This document shows positions 13,758 through 22,115 of a stretch of DNA of 36,848 nt, piece by piece (the first letter of the stretch is position 1; the number at the start of each line of letters is the position of its first letter). The DNA comes from a virus. Position numbers and translations under genes: made by a program. Below the pieces are notes generated by a model. That model saw only the letters and a program-made list of their open reading frames with translations. It ran no database searches and was not told the origin of the DNA. The DNA lies in the IMG/VR virus record IMGVR_UViG_3300044710_000020, positions 1-36,848 of that record; one strand, 5' to 3'.

Positions 13758-14011
13758 ACTATCGCTGCCCCAATGGCGCAGCGCTTCCCGCCGGCGGCGA
13801 TGTTCCACAGCGGACCATGGCCGAAATATTTGGAGACGCGAATTCGATGAATTTGGAGATCGAGGACGATGGCTTCACGCCAAAGCAAGAACGCGACGTT
13901 ATGAAGGCCGACCTGCTCGCCAAGTTCTACCGCGCCGATTGGCATGGCGTCTCGGATGCGGCAAATGATCTGCGCGTTCTTGAAGCGCAACACCCGGAAC
14001 TCAAAGCTTAA
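13754..14011 (+). CDS. Hypothetical head-region protein
   Basis: 85 aa, ATGA overlap with the portal. MNYRCPNGAALPAGGDVPQR, then an acidic and helical part (KQERDVMKADLLAKFYRADW). No recognised family; conserved position between portal and scaffold suggests a head role. Confidence 0.55.
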   Translation: MNYRCPNGAALPAGGDVPQRTMAEIFGDANSMNLEIEDDGFTPKQERDVMKADLLAKFYRADWHGVSDAANDLRVLEAQHPELKA

Positions 14012-14359
14012 ATGCGTCGCCGCTATGTGTATGACCCGACCACGAAAGAGATGGTCGAGGTAAGCGCGCGCCGCTCCGAAGCGCTGCACTTCATCCAGCC
14101 CGACCTTCCTGGCTACGAGTCGCCAATCGATGGCCGCTGGATCGAGGGGCGCAAAGCCAGGCGCGATGATTTGCGGCGCTCCAACTCGCGCCCCTACGAG
14201 GGGTTCGCTGCAGAAAAGCGCGAGGCCGACAAGATCCGCGCCGCGGCGACCGAGCGATTGAACCAAATGGCGAATGAGCGCGTCGAGCGCGCGTGGGCAC
14301 AACTGCCGCCGCGCATGAAGCGAGTACTTGAAGGAAAAGCGAAGGGTTACGACCCTTGA
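14012..14359 (+). CDS. Hypothetical head-region protein
   Basis: 115 aa, abutting the previous gene. MRRRYVYDPTTKEMVEV, DLPGYESPIDGRWIEGRKAR, then a charged helix. The 'YVYD...K.MVEV....PDL..Y.SPIDGRWIEGR..RR.DL' pattern is one I recall beside podoviral scaffold genes, without a known role. Possibly a small scaffold cofactor. Confidence 0.6.
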   Translation: MRRRYVYDPTTKEMVEVSARRSEALHFIQPDLPGYESPIDGRWIEGRKARRDDLRRSNSRPYEGFAAEKREADKIRAAATERLNQMANERVERAWAQLPPRMKRVLEGKAKGYDP

Positions 14360-14377
14360 TTTAACCGGGAGAACCCC

Positions 14378-15583
14378 ATGGCCTTGAGCGATAAAGACGT
14401 CGATGAAACCATAGCTGCCGATTGGGCGAAAATTCAGGAGAAGTACACGCCCGAAGCGGACGATGCGCCCGCAGCGAATGCAGATGCGGGCAGTGACGTC
14501 GAGATCGATCCTAAGCCTGAGACCATCCCGGTCTCCCGCCGCGCCGATGGTAAGTTCAAGGCGCAGCAGGATGCTGACATCACGGAGAAGACGCCGAAAG
14601 TCGCTGACAAGGGCAAGCCAGCCGCGCAAGTGAAGGACAAAGCCGCGCCGGCCGCCGGCGCTGTCGATGATGCAGCCGCCCCGGCGAATGCCAATGCCAA
14701 CGGTGATCAGCCGCAAGGCCGCGACATCAATCGCGCGCCCTCGACCTGGAAGCCGACCGCCCGGGCGATGTGGGACAAGGTTGATCCGGCGATCCGCGCC
14801 GAGATTCATCGTCGCGAGGCGGATTTTCAGAACGGCCAGGCGCAACTGCTGCCCGATGCCACGCTCGGCCGAGAGCTGCGCCAGGTCATCACCCCCTATG
14901 AGGCGATGATTCAGGCCGAGGGCGGAACGCCTGCTCGAGCGGTTGCGGATCTCTTCCGTACCGCTGCGATTTTCCGTACCGGCACCGTGCAGCAGAAGTA
15001 TCAGGCGATCGCGCAAGTCGCCAACCAGTTCGGCATTGATTTGCGCCGCTTCGGTGGCCAACCGACACCGCAGCCTGGCGCACAGCCACAACCCGGGGCA
15101 CAGCCCACCGAGTTTCGAGATCCTCGCGTTGATCAGATCCTGGCCGCGCAAAACCGCGAACGGCAGGAAGCAGCCCATCGCGAGCAGCAGCAAACCGAAT
15201 CCACCGTTACCCGGTGGATGAATGAAGTCGATGCGCAAGGAAACCCCAAGCGCCAGTATTTAGGCGATGTGATCAACGAGATGTCGGCGTTGGTTCCGCA
15301 GATTCGCGCCTCTGATCCGACTTTGAGCCATACGCAGGCACTCGATGCCGCGTATGACCGCGCGATTTGGGCACACCCCGAAATTCGCACGCTGCTCGCG
15401 CAGAAGCAGCAAGCCGACCTCGATGCGCAACGCCGGACTGATAACCAGGCTCGTGTGCGTGATGCAAGGAGAGCGGGAAGCGTGAATGTCCCCAGGCGTG
15501 GTTCCAATCCAGCTCCCGGTAAGCCCGGGAAGATGGAAGACACCATTGCGGAGACGGCACGCGCACTCGGAATGATCTCTTAA
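14378..15583 (+). CDS. Scaffold protein
   Basis: 401 aa with GGGAGA before the ATG. The first 120 residues are acidic, Ala/Asp/Lys-rich and disordered. Then comes a helical body (RAMWDKVDPAIRAEIHRREA, FRTAAIFRTGTVQQKYQAIA) with a Pro/Gln-rich stretch near residues 228-245. The C-terminus is long, helical and basic. Composition, size and position directly before the capsid gene fit a scaffold that guides prohead assembly and is then lost. Confidence 0.75.
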   Translation: MALSDKDVDETIAADWAKIQEKYTPEADDAPAANADAGSDVEIDPKPETIPVSRRADGKFKAQQDADITEKTPKVADKGKPAAQVKDKAAPAAGAVDDAAAPANANANGDQPQGRDINRAPSTWKPTARAMWDKVDPAIRAEIHRREADFQNGQAQLLPDATLGRELRQVITPYEAMIQAEGGTPARAVADLFRTAAIFRTGTVQQKYQAIAQVANQFGIDLRRFGGQPTPQPGAQPQPGAQPTEFRDPRVDQILAAQNRERQEAAHREQQQTESTVTRWMNEVDAQGNPKRQYLGDVINEMSALVPQIRASDPTLSHTQALDAAYDRAIWAHPEIRTLLAQKQQADLDAQRRTDNQARVRDARRAGSVNVPRRGSNPAPGKPGKMEDTIAETARALGMIS

Positions 15584-15602
15584 ATCACCCAAGGAGCTAG
15601 CC

Positions 15603-16604
15603 ATGCCGCAAGGCATAACCAGTATTTTCCAGGCGTGGACGGAACTCGCCGCCACGACCTATCGCAAGCATGAGACGGAAGTAGCCGACGCCGTTTCGAA
15701 GCACAATGCATTATTCCGCCGGCTTGACAAAAAGGGGCGCAAGCGCACCGAGGATGGCGGTCTATCGATCGTCACGCCGCTCGAGTACGCGAACAATTCC
15801 ACCTATCAGCGCTACAGCGGCTACGATGCTTTGAACATCAACGCCGTCGACGTGCTGACCGCGGCGGAGTATCCGTGGCGCCAGGTCGCGGTGAACGTCG
15901 CAGCATCGGGCCTCGAGCTTCGCACCAATATGGGCGAGAGCCGCATCATCAACTTTACGAAGTCCAAAGTTCGTAATGCGATGAACTCGTTCAAGAACGG
16001 CATGGCCGGGGACATCTATTCGGACGGCACGGCCGCGAATCAGATCAACGGCCTGCAGGCTCTCATCGCGGACACGGGCACCGGCACGGTCGGGCAGATC
16101 AATTCCGCGAACTTCCCCTTCTGGCAGAACTTCGTGCAGTCGGCGGCCGCGCCCCTGCAGGGTGGATCTGCGCTCACCTTGGGGCCCTCCACGATCGAAT
16201 CCTTGATGCTGACCCTGTACATCAAGCTCACCCGCGGCACCGATCAGCCGGACATCATCGTGTTCTCGGATGATCTGTATACCTTCTTCGAGCAGAGCCA
16301 AACCTCCTTGAAGCGGTACACGGATGACTCGCGCGGCAATCCGGAAAACGATGCCACGGCCGGCTTTGTCACCATGAAGTACAAGAACGCGGATGTGTTC
16401 TTCGATTCATCGGGCGGCATTCCCGCGGTGCACGGGTATTTCGCCAACACGGATTACCTCGAGCTCGTGGTTCATCGCGATGCCGACATGACGATCATGG
16501 ATGAGCTGAAGAGCGTCAACCAGGATGCCGTCGTGATCCCGGTGCTGTGGATGGGCAATCTTGTTTGCAGCAATCGCTTCCTGCAAGGCGTTTTGAAGTC
16601 GTAA
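15603..16604 (+). CDS. Major capsid protein
   Basis: 333 aa with a strong AAGGAG site, as expected for the most expressed late gene. MPQGITSIFQAWTELAATTY, NALFRRLDKKGRKRTEDGG, TYQRYSGYDALN, IYSDGTAANQINGLQALIAD and IIVFSDDLYTFFEQSQTSL resemble HK97-fold capsid proteins of podovirus-like phages. It follows the scaffold gene and is followed by a hairpin. No cleaved N-terminal delta domain is evident. Confidence 0.85.
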   Translation: MPQGITSIFQAWTELAATTYRKHETEVADAVSKHNALFRRLDKKGRKRTEDGGLSIVTPLEYANNSTYQRYSGYDALNINAVDVLTAAEYPWRQVAVNVAASGLELRTNMGESRIINFTKSKVRNAMNSFKNGMAGDIYSDGTAANQINGLQALIADTGTGTVGQINSANFPFWQNFVQSAAAPLQGGSALTLGPSTIESLMLTLYIKLTRGTDQPDIIVFSDDLYTFFEQSQTSLKRYTDDSRGNPENDATAGFVTMKYKNADVFFDSSGGIPAVHGYFANTDYLELVVHRDADMTIMDELKSVNQDAVVIPVLWMGNLVCSNRFLQGVLKS

Positions 16605-16624
16605 ACCCTGTCTACCCCTGATCA

Positions 16625-16647
16625 GCCGGCGGCGAAGTGCCGCCGGC
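16625..16647 (+). terminator. Strong hairpin after the capsid gene
   Basis: GCCGGCGGC (16625-16633) pairs with GCCGCCGGC (16639-16647) around a 5-nt loop. No T-run follows, so it may protect the capsid message or cause partial termination instead of stopping transcription. Confidence 0.5.
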
Positions 16648-16679
16648 CTCTCGGATGACTCACTCAAGAGGAAATTCTC

Positions 16680-17486
16680 ATGCGTTACGGTCCATTGTTT
16701 CCGTATGTGGGCGCGCGCCCGCTGCAGGAATATTTTCAAGGCGCGAATGACACCGGCGGCGGCGTCACAGGCACCTCCAATCTCACCAACCCGCCCACCT
16801 TCATGCCGAACGGCTGCATCGTGCCGGGCTATGACAATTACTGGGGCGGTGTCGAATTCCAGTATTGCCTCTTCTCCACCACGGTTGCGGCCTGGGCGCC
16901 GGTCACGGTCAAGCCCGCGCTCGCAAACGGTCGCTTTGGCTTCGTCGCCGCGGCGGTTGCCAACACGGCGAACCAAGCGCGTCCCTTAGGTATTGCGATT
17001 CAGCAGATGGCTGCTGGCCAATACGGTTGGGTAGCTGTCTCCGGCTTGGTGCCGGTGCTTTGCACCGCTTCGGTCGCCGCAGATGCCGCACTCGGCATCA
17101 CGGGCGCTGGCACGCTGGGCGCCACTTCCGCCGGCAAAGAGATCGAGAATCTGGTCGGTGTGTTGCCAGCGACGACCACCGTCGTCAAGAACGCGCTCCT
17201 GATCTCCGGCTCTCCGATTGTGCAGTTCACCGGGAATAACACCATCGATGGTGTGTTCATCGGCTGCGCGCTGTCGGGCACCGGCATTCCGGCGAACGCG
17301 GTGGTGCAGACCATCGATCCGGATGGTCGGCGAGTCACCATGTCGACGGGCCCGGGTGTTGCCGGCGCGGCGCTCAATGCCACCGCATCTGGCGGTGTAG
17401 CGGTCACGGCCACCTATAACGATGGCACGAACTTCTACAACGTCGTCCAGTGCAATCGCCCGTTCTGTCAGGGACGCATCACCTGA
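16680..17486 (+). CDS. Head decoration / fibre-like protein
   Basis: 268 aa with AGAGGAAA upstream. MRYGPLFPYVGARPLQEYFQ starts a Gly/Ala/Thr/Val-rich beta protein with few charged residues (FGFVAAAVANTANQARPLGI; VGVLPATTTVVKNALLISGS). Position just after the capsid gene and its own bounding hairpins suggest a head decoration or structural protein produced in high amounts. Family not identified. Confidence 0.55.
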   Translation: MRYGPLFPYVGARPLQEYFQGANDTGGGVTGTSNLTNPPTFMPNGCIVPGYDNYWGGVEFQYCLFSTTVAAWAPVTVKPALANGRFGFVAAAVANTANQARPLGIAIQQMAAGQYGWVAVSGLVPVLCTASVAADAALGITGAGTLGATSAGKEIENLVGVLPATTTVVKNALLISGSPIVQFTGNNTIDGVFIGCALSGTGIPANAVVQTIDPDGRRVTMSTGPGVAGAALNATASGGVAVTATYNDGTNFYNVVQCNRPFCQGRIT

Positions 17487-17511
17487 TCCGACCTTTCATT
17501 GAGCTACGAAT

Positions 17512-17544
17512 GGCGGCCTCTCTCTGATAGCGAGAGGGGCCGCC
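17512..17544 (+). terminator. Long hairpin between head genes
   Basis: GGCGGCC-T-CTCTC (17512-17524) pairs with GAGAG-G-GGCCGCC (17532-17544), 13 bp including one G-T pair. No T-run follows. Like the hairpin after the capsid gene, it may act in mRNA processing or partial termination. Confidence 0.45.
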
Positions 17545-17570
17545 CACCACAAAACAGAATAGGGGCATTT

Positions 17571-17768
17571 ATGGACAAGAAGGACTTGAAGGTATTGGAA
17601 AAGCGCGAAAACAAATTGGTCGCTGCGATAGCTCGCGCTGTCGCCGTCGCCAATGGCCATTCGCATCCAGATGACTACGCCGATGCTGTCGTGCAGGCGT
17701 ACATCGATCCGAGCGATCTCGCTGAAGTGCGGCGCGAGGAAGCGGCCAAGCGAGAAGAGGAGGGTTAA
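17571..17768 (+). CDS. Small charged helical protein
   Basis: 65 aa from the ATG at 17571; the frame open upstream to 17499 crosses a hairpin and is rejected. MDKKDLKVLEKRENKLVAAI, then HPDDYADAVVQAYIDPSDLA and a Glu/Arg/Lys tail. Stop overlaps the next start (TAATG). No known family. Confidence 0.55.
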   Translation: MDKKDLKVLEKRENKLVAAIARAVAVANGHSHPDDYADAVVQAYIDPSDLAEVRREEAAKREEEG

Positions 17769-18136
17769 TGTCACAAGCCAACAACATGCTGACGGCGGGG
17801 CTTTCCGCCGTTCAATGCGCAGCGATTCAAGGCAGAGCCTCGAACAATCTCACGGCCACCGGCACCACGCAGGCCAATGCGCTGCCCCTGCCGGCGGATA
17901 TCTGCAAATTCACCACGGTCGCCGCAGGCACCGGTGCGGTCATTGGGCCATGCAATGGCGGCGATTGCGGCACCGTGTTCAATGGCGGCGCAAATGCGCT
18001 GCTGCTCTATCCGCCGCTCGGCGGAAAGATCAACGGACTGGGCGTCAATGCCGGTTATTCCATCGCCGCGGCAACACCGTACTGCGATTGGTACTGCGTC
18101 GATCCGTTGACTTACATCGCCTCGCAATCGGCTTAA
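17768..18136 (+). CDS. Small structural protein, decoration-like
   Basis: 122 aa, Gly/Ala/Asn-rich with six Cys. MSQANNMLTAGLSAVQCAAI, then VIGPCNGGDCGTVFNGGANA and LLLYPPLGGKINGLGVNAGY. 'LLYPP.GG.ING' with 'A......F......' is common in small beta-rich phage head proteins. Paired Cys could form cross-links in the finished virion; inference. Confidence 0.55.
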   Translation: MSQANNMLTAGLSAVQCAAIQGRASNNLTATGTTQANALPLPADICKFTTVAAGTGAVIGPCNGGDCGTVFNGGANALLLYPPLGGKINGLGVNAGYSIAAATPYCDWYCVDPLTYIASQSA

Positions 18137-18176
18137 GCGCTGCCAAACTCCCTTCAAAGCTCTTAAGTCAATCCTC

Positions 18177-18204
18177 GGGGCCGGCAGCGGCCCCATTTTA
18201 TTTG
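18177..18204 (+). terminator. Terminator-like hairpin after head genes
   Basis: GGGGCC (18177-18182) pairs with GGCCCC (18189-18194) and is followed by ATTTTATTT. It is the third hairpin in the head region and the only one with a T-rich tail. Confidence 0.65.
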
Positions 18205-18226
18205 GTTCTTCAGGAGACAACCTCCC

Positions 18227-18859
18227 ATGATCAGCGTATTCGATAAGCGTCCGCCCTTCGTTCGGTTTGAAGATCGAGAAATGGGCTTGAATGCCGAGGC
18301 CACCGAAAAGGAAGGCCGTCCGGTCCCGCGCGTCGTCAACATGGCGTGCATCACGCCGCACGGCTCGAAGGATGTGTTCGAGAAAATCGCCGAGGAGTGG
18401 CTCGATCAGATCAAGCGCCAGTCGCTCGCAGGCCAGTACCCAACCGAGTGGTATCAGCATTTCAAGCTGCAGTTCGAGGAATGGCAGAAGGGCAACGAGC
18501 TGCCGCGGGAAGGCACGCCGATCAAGACCTGGCAGATGACCACGCGCGATCAGGCCCGAAGGCTCATCGCCGGCGGTGTCACCACGGTCGAGGATCTGGC
18601 CGCGTTCCCGGACTCGAATCTATCGGTCATTGGCATGGATGGCCGGTATCTGCGCGATCTTGCGCGCAGCTGGATTACGGAGGCGAAGGATAAGGGCGCG
18701 AATGCGAAGGCGCTCGCCGATGCCAACGTCGAAATAGCCACTTTGAAGGAGACGATCGACCGGCAAACCGCGCGCATGAACCGACTCGAGCAGCGCCTCG
18801 AGGAGAAAGAGCAGGCGGAAGATGGCAAGCGCGGCAAGCGCAAGGACATCGCAGCCTAA
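18227..18859 (+). CDS. Virion-region protein with C-terminal coiled coil
   Basis: 210 aa with AGGAG upstream. MISVFDKRPPFVRFEDREMG, then EEWLDQIKRQSLAGQYPTEW and a helix-hairpin-helix-like part GVTTVEDLAAFPDSNLSVIG. The last 60 residues are coiled coil (IATLKETIDRQTARMNRLEQ). Probably a head or neck-associated protein; family not recognised. Confidence 0.55.
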   Translation: MISVFDKRPPFVRFEDREMGLNAEATEKEGRPVPRVVNMACITPHGSKDVFEKIAEEWLDQIKRQSLAGQYPTEWYQHFKLQFEEWQKGNELPREGTPIKTWQMTTRDQARRLIAGGVTTVEDLAAFPDSNLSVIGMDGRYLRDLARSWITEAKDKGANAKALADANVEIATLKETIDRQTARMNRLEQRLEEKEQAEDGKRGKRKDIAA

Positions 18860-19858
18860 ATGCCGCTTCTCGATGTCGTCCAAACGGTGTCAACCAAGGT
18901 CGGCTTAGGTAAGCCGACTGTCGCCGCGGCATCGATCGATGCGAACATTTTGCATATTGTCACCTTCGCGAGCGAGGCGGGGCAGGAGCTCGCCGCACGC
19001 TACGGCTTCCAGGAGTTGACCAAAGAGGCAACCTTCTCAACGCCGGGCCTGCCCGGCGGCATCCTGGCATTGAATGCCCTGGTCGGCGGCGCAGGCTACG
19101 CGAGCGGGCAATCGAGCACGTACAATCTGGTGCCGCTCACCGGCGGATCTGGGAGCGGCGCGCTCGCGACGATCTCGGTGACCAACGGCGTCGTCACCCA
19201 ATGCAACGTCGCGCAGTTCAATCAAGGCTCAGGCTACGCGGCCGGCAATGTACTCTCGGCCTCGGCCGCCAATCTGGGTGGAACCGGCGCAGGCTTCACG
19301 ATCACAGTGCAGACGATCGGCATCGTCGGCCAGGAGAGTCAGGGCACGATCCAGGGCCTCACCGGACCTGATTTCGGCTGGGTGTTGAACGAGACGATGT
19401 GGGATCGCACCGTGCGCAGGCCGGTGTATGGCCCTAAATATGCGGCTGAGTGGCAGCAGCTGAAAGCGCAACTCATGCAGGGGCCCTGGTGGCAGTACCG
19501 CATTCGAGGCAACCAGGTGCTTTTCATCCCGCCGCCGCCGGCTGGCGATGCGATCTTCTTTGAATGGGTGAGCAAATACTGGGTTGCAGTGACGGGGGCG
19601 CCCACTGTTGGCGCGCAAACGTCCTACCAGATCGACACGGATGTATCGCTCCTCGATGAGCGTGTCATCGCACTCGATACCCTCTGGCGTTACAAGCAAT
19701 CGAAGCGCTTGGAGTATTCCGAGGACTTCGACAAAGCCGAAGCGGCGATCGCGGATCTGATGGCACGCAATGCATCCAAGCCGCGGCTGAATCTCTCCGG
19801 AGCTCAGGCCGATATCTATCCTGGAGTGCTCGTCCCAGCCGGCAACTGGGGCCACTAA
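18860..19858 (+). CDS. Head-tail adaptor with inserted Gly-rich beta module
   Basis: 332 aa. The helical N-terminus (VVQTVSTKVGLGKPTVAAAS, then FASEAGQELAARYGFQELTK) and C-terminus (DTDVSLLDERVIALDTLWRY, then DFDKAEAAIADLMARNASKP) are the two halves of a podoviral adaptor that docks under the portal (P22 gp4-like role). Residues about 74-150 are a module shared with the proteins at 10878 and 19859, inserted between the halves. WVSKYWV in the middle is typical for this adaptor type. Fold assignment from memory. Confidence 0.65.
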   Translation: MPLLDVVQTVSTKVGLGKPTVAAASIDANILHIVTFASEAGQELAARYGFQELTKEATFSTPGLPGGILALNALVGGAGYASGQSSTYNLVPLTGGSGSGALATISVTNGVVTQCNVAQFNQGSGYAAGNVLSASAANLGGTGAGFTITVQTIGIVGQESQGTIQGLTGPDFGWVLNETMWDRTVRRPVYGPKYAAEWQQLKAQLMQGPWWQYRIRGNQVLFIPPPPAGDAIFFEWVSKYWVAVTGAPTVGAQTSYQIDTDVSLLDERVIALDTLWRYKQSKRLEYSEDFDKAEAAIADLMARNASKPRLNLSGAQADIYPGVLVPAGNWGH

Positions 19859-21697
19859 ATGGGCTTAGGAGTTACCAAGCGCGCGACAGTTCAGTCGCGC
19901 CAGCAGACAGCGATCGTCAAGTCGATCATGGCGCCCACGGGTGGCGTGAATGCCCGCGATGCCATTGCCGAGATGCCGCCGACTGATGCGCTCATTCTCG
20001 ACAACTGGTTCCCGACGCCATCCTATGTCGTGGTGCGCAACGGCTCACAGACCTGGGCGAGCGGAATGGCCGCTCCGGTGGAAACGTGCGCGGCCTACAA
20101 CGGCACCTCGGCGCGAAAGCTCTTTTCCTTCGCCGGCGGCAAGATCTTCGACACGACGGTGCAAGGCGCGGTCGGCGCCGCGGTGGTCTCGGCGCTCAAC
20201 AGCAGCCGCTGGCAGACTGCGATGTTCAACGCCGGCGGCGGCAATGTGCTGCTGTGTGTCGATGGCGCTGATTCGCCGCTCCGTTACGACGGCGCGGTGC
20301 AGGGCGGTGTCGAAATCACCGGCTCACTCGTCGGTGGCACGCTCTACACCAATGGAACGTACAACAACGTTCCCTTGACCGGTGGCACGGGTGCCGGCGC
20401 GCAGGCCACCATTGTAGTCGCAGGCGCCGCGGTGACCTCGGTCACTATTACGACGCCAGGCACGAACTACGTGGTCGGCGATGTGCTTTCGGCGAATGCG
20501 GCAAGCATAGGCGGCACCGGATCCGGTTTTACGACCACCGTGAAGCAGGTCGGCGGCTGGTCGATTACGACGATATCAGGGACCAACACACTCACCGGCG
20601 CCGCTTTAAGCCCCGTCAACTTGATCACGGTCACCGTGTTCAAGCAGCGCTGCTGGTACATCGAAAACAACACGATGAACGTGTGGTATTCGACGATCAG
20701 TGGCTTTCAGGGAGTCCTGACCCTTTTGCCGCTCGGGCAGATTTTCAAGATGGGCGGATCCTTGATGCAGATGGCCACATGGACCATCGACAATGCATCC
20801 GGGATCAACGATTACGCTGCTTTCATCACCACGGAAGGCGAGGTCGCGATTTATCAGGGCTATGACCCCTCGACGGTGGCAACCTGGTCGCTCGTTGGCA
20901 CCTTCAGGATCGGCCGCCCGATCGGGCGGCGCTGCACGGTCAAGTTCGGTTCCGATGTGCTCGTCATTTGCACCGATGGCTTGAATCCGCTCAGCAAATT
21001 GCTGCTGACGGATCGCACGCAGCCGGATGCGTTGCTGACGAATAAAATCATCAACGCCATCAACGCCGATGCTGCGCAATACGGCAACAATTTTGGGTGG
21101 CAGTGCATCGAGCACCCTCTCGGCAATAAGCTGATCTTGAATGTGCCGGAGGTCACCGATCAGGTCGCACACCAGTGGGTGATGAACACGGTCTCGACCT
21201 CGAACGCCTGGTGCCGGTTTCGGAATTGGAATGCGAACTGCTGGGAAGTGCAGCAGGACTCGCTCTATTTCGGCGGCGCAGGCTCGCTCTTCCTGGCCGA
21301 TGTGGGATTCAGCGATTCGGGCGCGGCCATCGTAGTCGATGGGAAGCCGGCATTCTCGTACTTCGATTCGATGGCCGAAAAGCGCTTCCTGATGGCGCGG
21401 CCGATCTTTCGCACCAGCGCCCAGATCAACATCGTGCCGATCACTTTGAACGTCGATTTCAACGATGTCTTCAATTCCGCACCGTCGTTCAACTTAGGTT
21501 TATCGGCGCCGTGGAACACGAGTCCATGGAACACCACGCCATGGGGCGGGCAGGTCCCAACCTTCACGCAGAAAAACTGGCTAGGAGTGACCGGCATTGG
21601 ATACGCAGCGAGCGGCAGAGTCTCCTTCTCGGTCAACAATATTGCCATTCAATGGCAGTCGATCGACTACATGTACGAAGAAGGCGGCCCCCTCTAG
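19859..21697 (+). CDS. Tail hub / nozzle protein with inserted Gly-rich beta module
   Basis: 612 aa. APTGGVNARDAIAEMPPTDA with LDNWFPTPSYVVVRNGSQTW is a start I recognise from podovirus-like prophages; the body looks like a beta-propeller (GGKIFDTT, DGADSPLRYDG, DYAAFITTEGEVAIYQGYDP). Residues about 157-228 are the shared module. The C-terminal YFDSMAEKRFLMARPIFRTS and DFNDV parts are also conserved. Likely the tail hub or nozzle below the adaptor; exact homology to P22 gp10 not proven. Confidence 0.65.
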   Translation: MGLGVTKRATVQSRQQTAIVKSIMAPTGGVNARDAIAEMPPTDALILDNWFPTPSYVVVRNGSQTWASGMAAPVETCAAYNGTSARKLFSFAGGKIFDTTVQGAVGAAVVSALNSSRWQTAMFNAGGGNVLLCVDGADSPLRYDGAVQGGVEITGSLVGGTLYTNGTYNNVPLTGGTGAGAQATIVVAGAAVTSVTITTPGTNYVVGDVLSANAASIGGTGSGFTTTVKQVGGWSITTISGTNTLTGAALSPVNLITVTVFKQRCWYIENNTMNVWYSTISGFQGVLTLLPLGQIFKMGGSLMQMATWTIDNASGINDYAAFITTEGEVAIYQGYDPSTVATWSLVGTFRIGRPIGRRCTVKFGSDVLVICTDGLNPLSKLLLTDRTQPDALLTNKIINAINADAAQYGNNFGWQCIEHPLGNKLILNVPEVTDQVAHQWVMNTVSTSNAWCRFRNWNANCWEVQQDSLYFGGAGSLFLADVGFSDSGAAIVVDGKPAFSYFDSMAEKRFLMARPIFRTSAQINIVPITLNVDFNDVFNSAPSFNLGLSAPWNTSPWNTTPWGGQVPTFTQKNWLGVTGIGYAASGRVSFSVNNIAIQWQSIDYMYEEGGPL

Positions 21698-21698
21698 G

Positions 21699-22115
21699 CT
21701 GATCTTTGACGATGCGCCGCGCGTCGCCAAATGGTGCCAGGAGCGCATCGTGCATTTTTCCGGCTGGGGCACCGAGCCTAAGGCAATCGGCTACGAAGTC
21801 GATGGCGAGCTTAAAGGCGGAGTCGTCTATACGAACTACTCCGGCGCGAATGTATTCGCATCGATTGTGCTCGATGCGCCGATTACGCGGCGCTTTGCTT
21901 TCGCGATGTTCTGGTGTCCGTTCGTGCAGTTTGGTGTGCGCCACATCACCTGCGCGATCGAGAAGAGCAATCGTAGCTCGCTGAAACTGTGCATGCATAT
22001 GGGATTTAAGCTTCGCGGCGTTTTGCCTGAATCCGCGATCAATGGCGAGGACATCATTGTCATGGGACTGCTGAAACGCGATTGCCGATTTCTTAACTGG
22101 GGGCCCAAGCCTTGA
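21699..22115 (+). CDS. GNAT-family acetyltransferase in the tail operon
   Basis: 138 aa if it starts at the CTG at 21699, two bases after the tail-hub stop, with GAAGAAGGCGG upstream. An in-frame ATG at 21597 would add 34 residues of shadow sequence. LIFDDAPRVAKWCQERI is the N-terminus I know from phage GNAT proteins. KAIGYEVDGELKGGVVYTNY and FGVRHITCAIEKSNRSSLKL, MGFKLRG give the acetyl-CoA fold with the Asn-x-x-(S)-x-x-L helix. Substrate unknown; perhaps it modifies a virion or host protein. Confidence 0.75.
   Translation: MIFDDAPRVAKWCQERIVHFSGWGTEPKAIGYEVDGELKGGVVYTNYSGANVFASIVLDAPITRRFAFAMFWCPFVQFGVRHITCAIEKSNRSSLKLCMHMGFKLRGVLPESAINGEDIIVMGLLKRDCRFLNWGPKP

Noticed and set aside
13706-15238. 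Long minus-strand frame of 510 codons
   Set aside because: It lies opposite the scaffold and neighbouring genes, is Arg/Leu/Gly-rich shadow sequence without domain pattern, and has no ribosome site.
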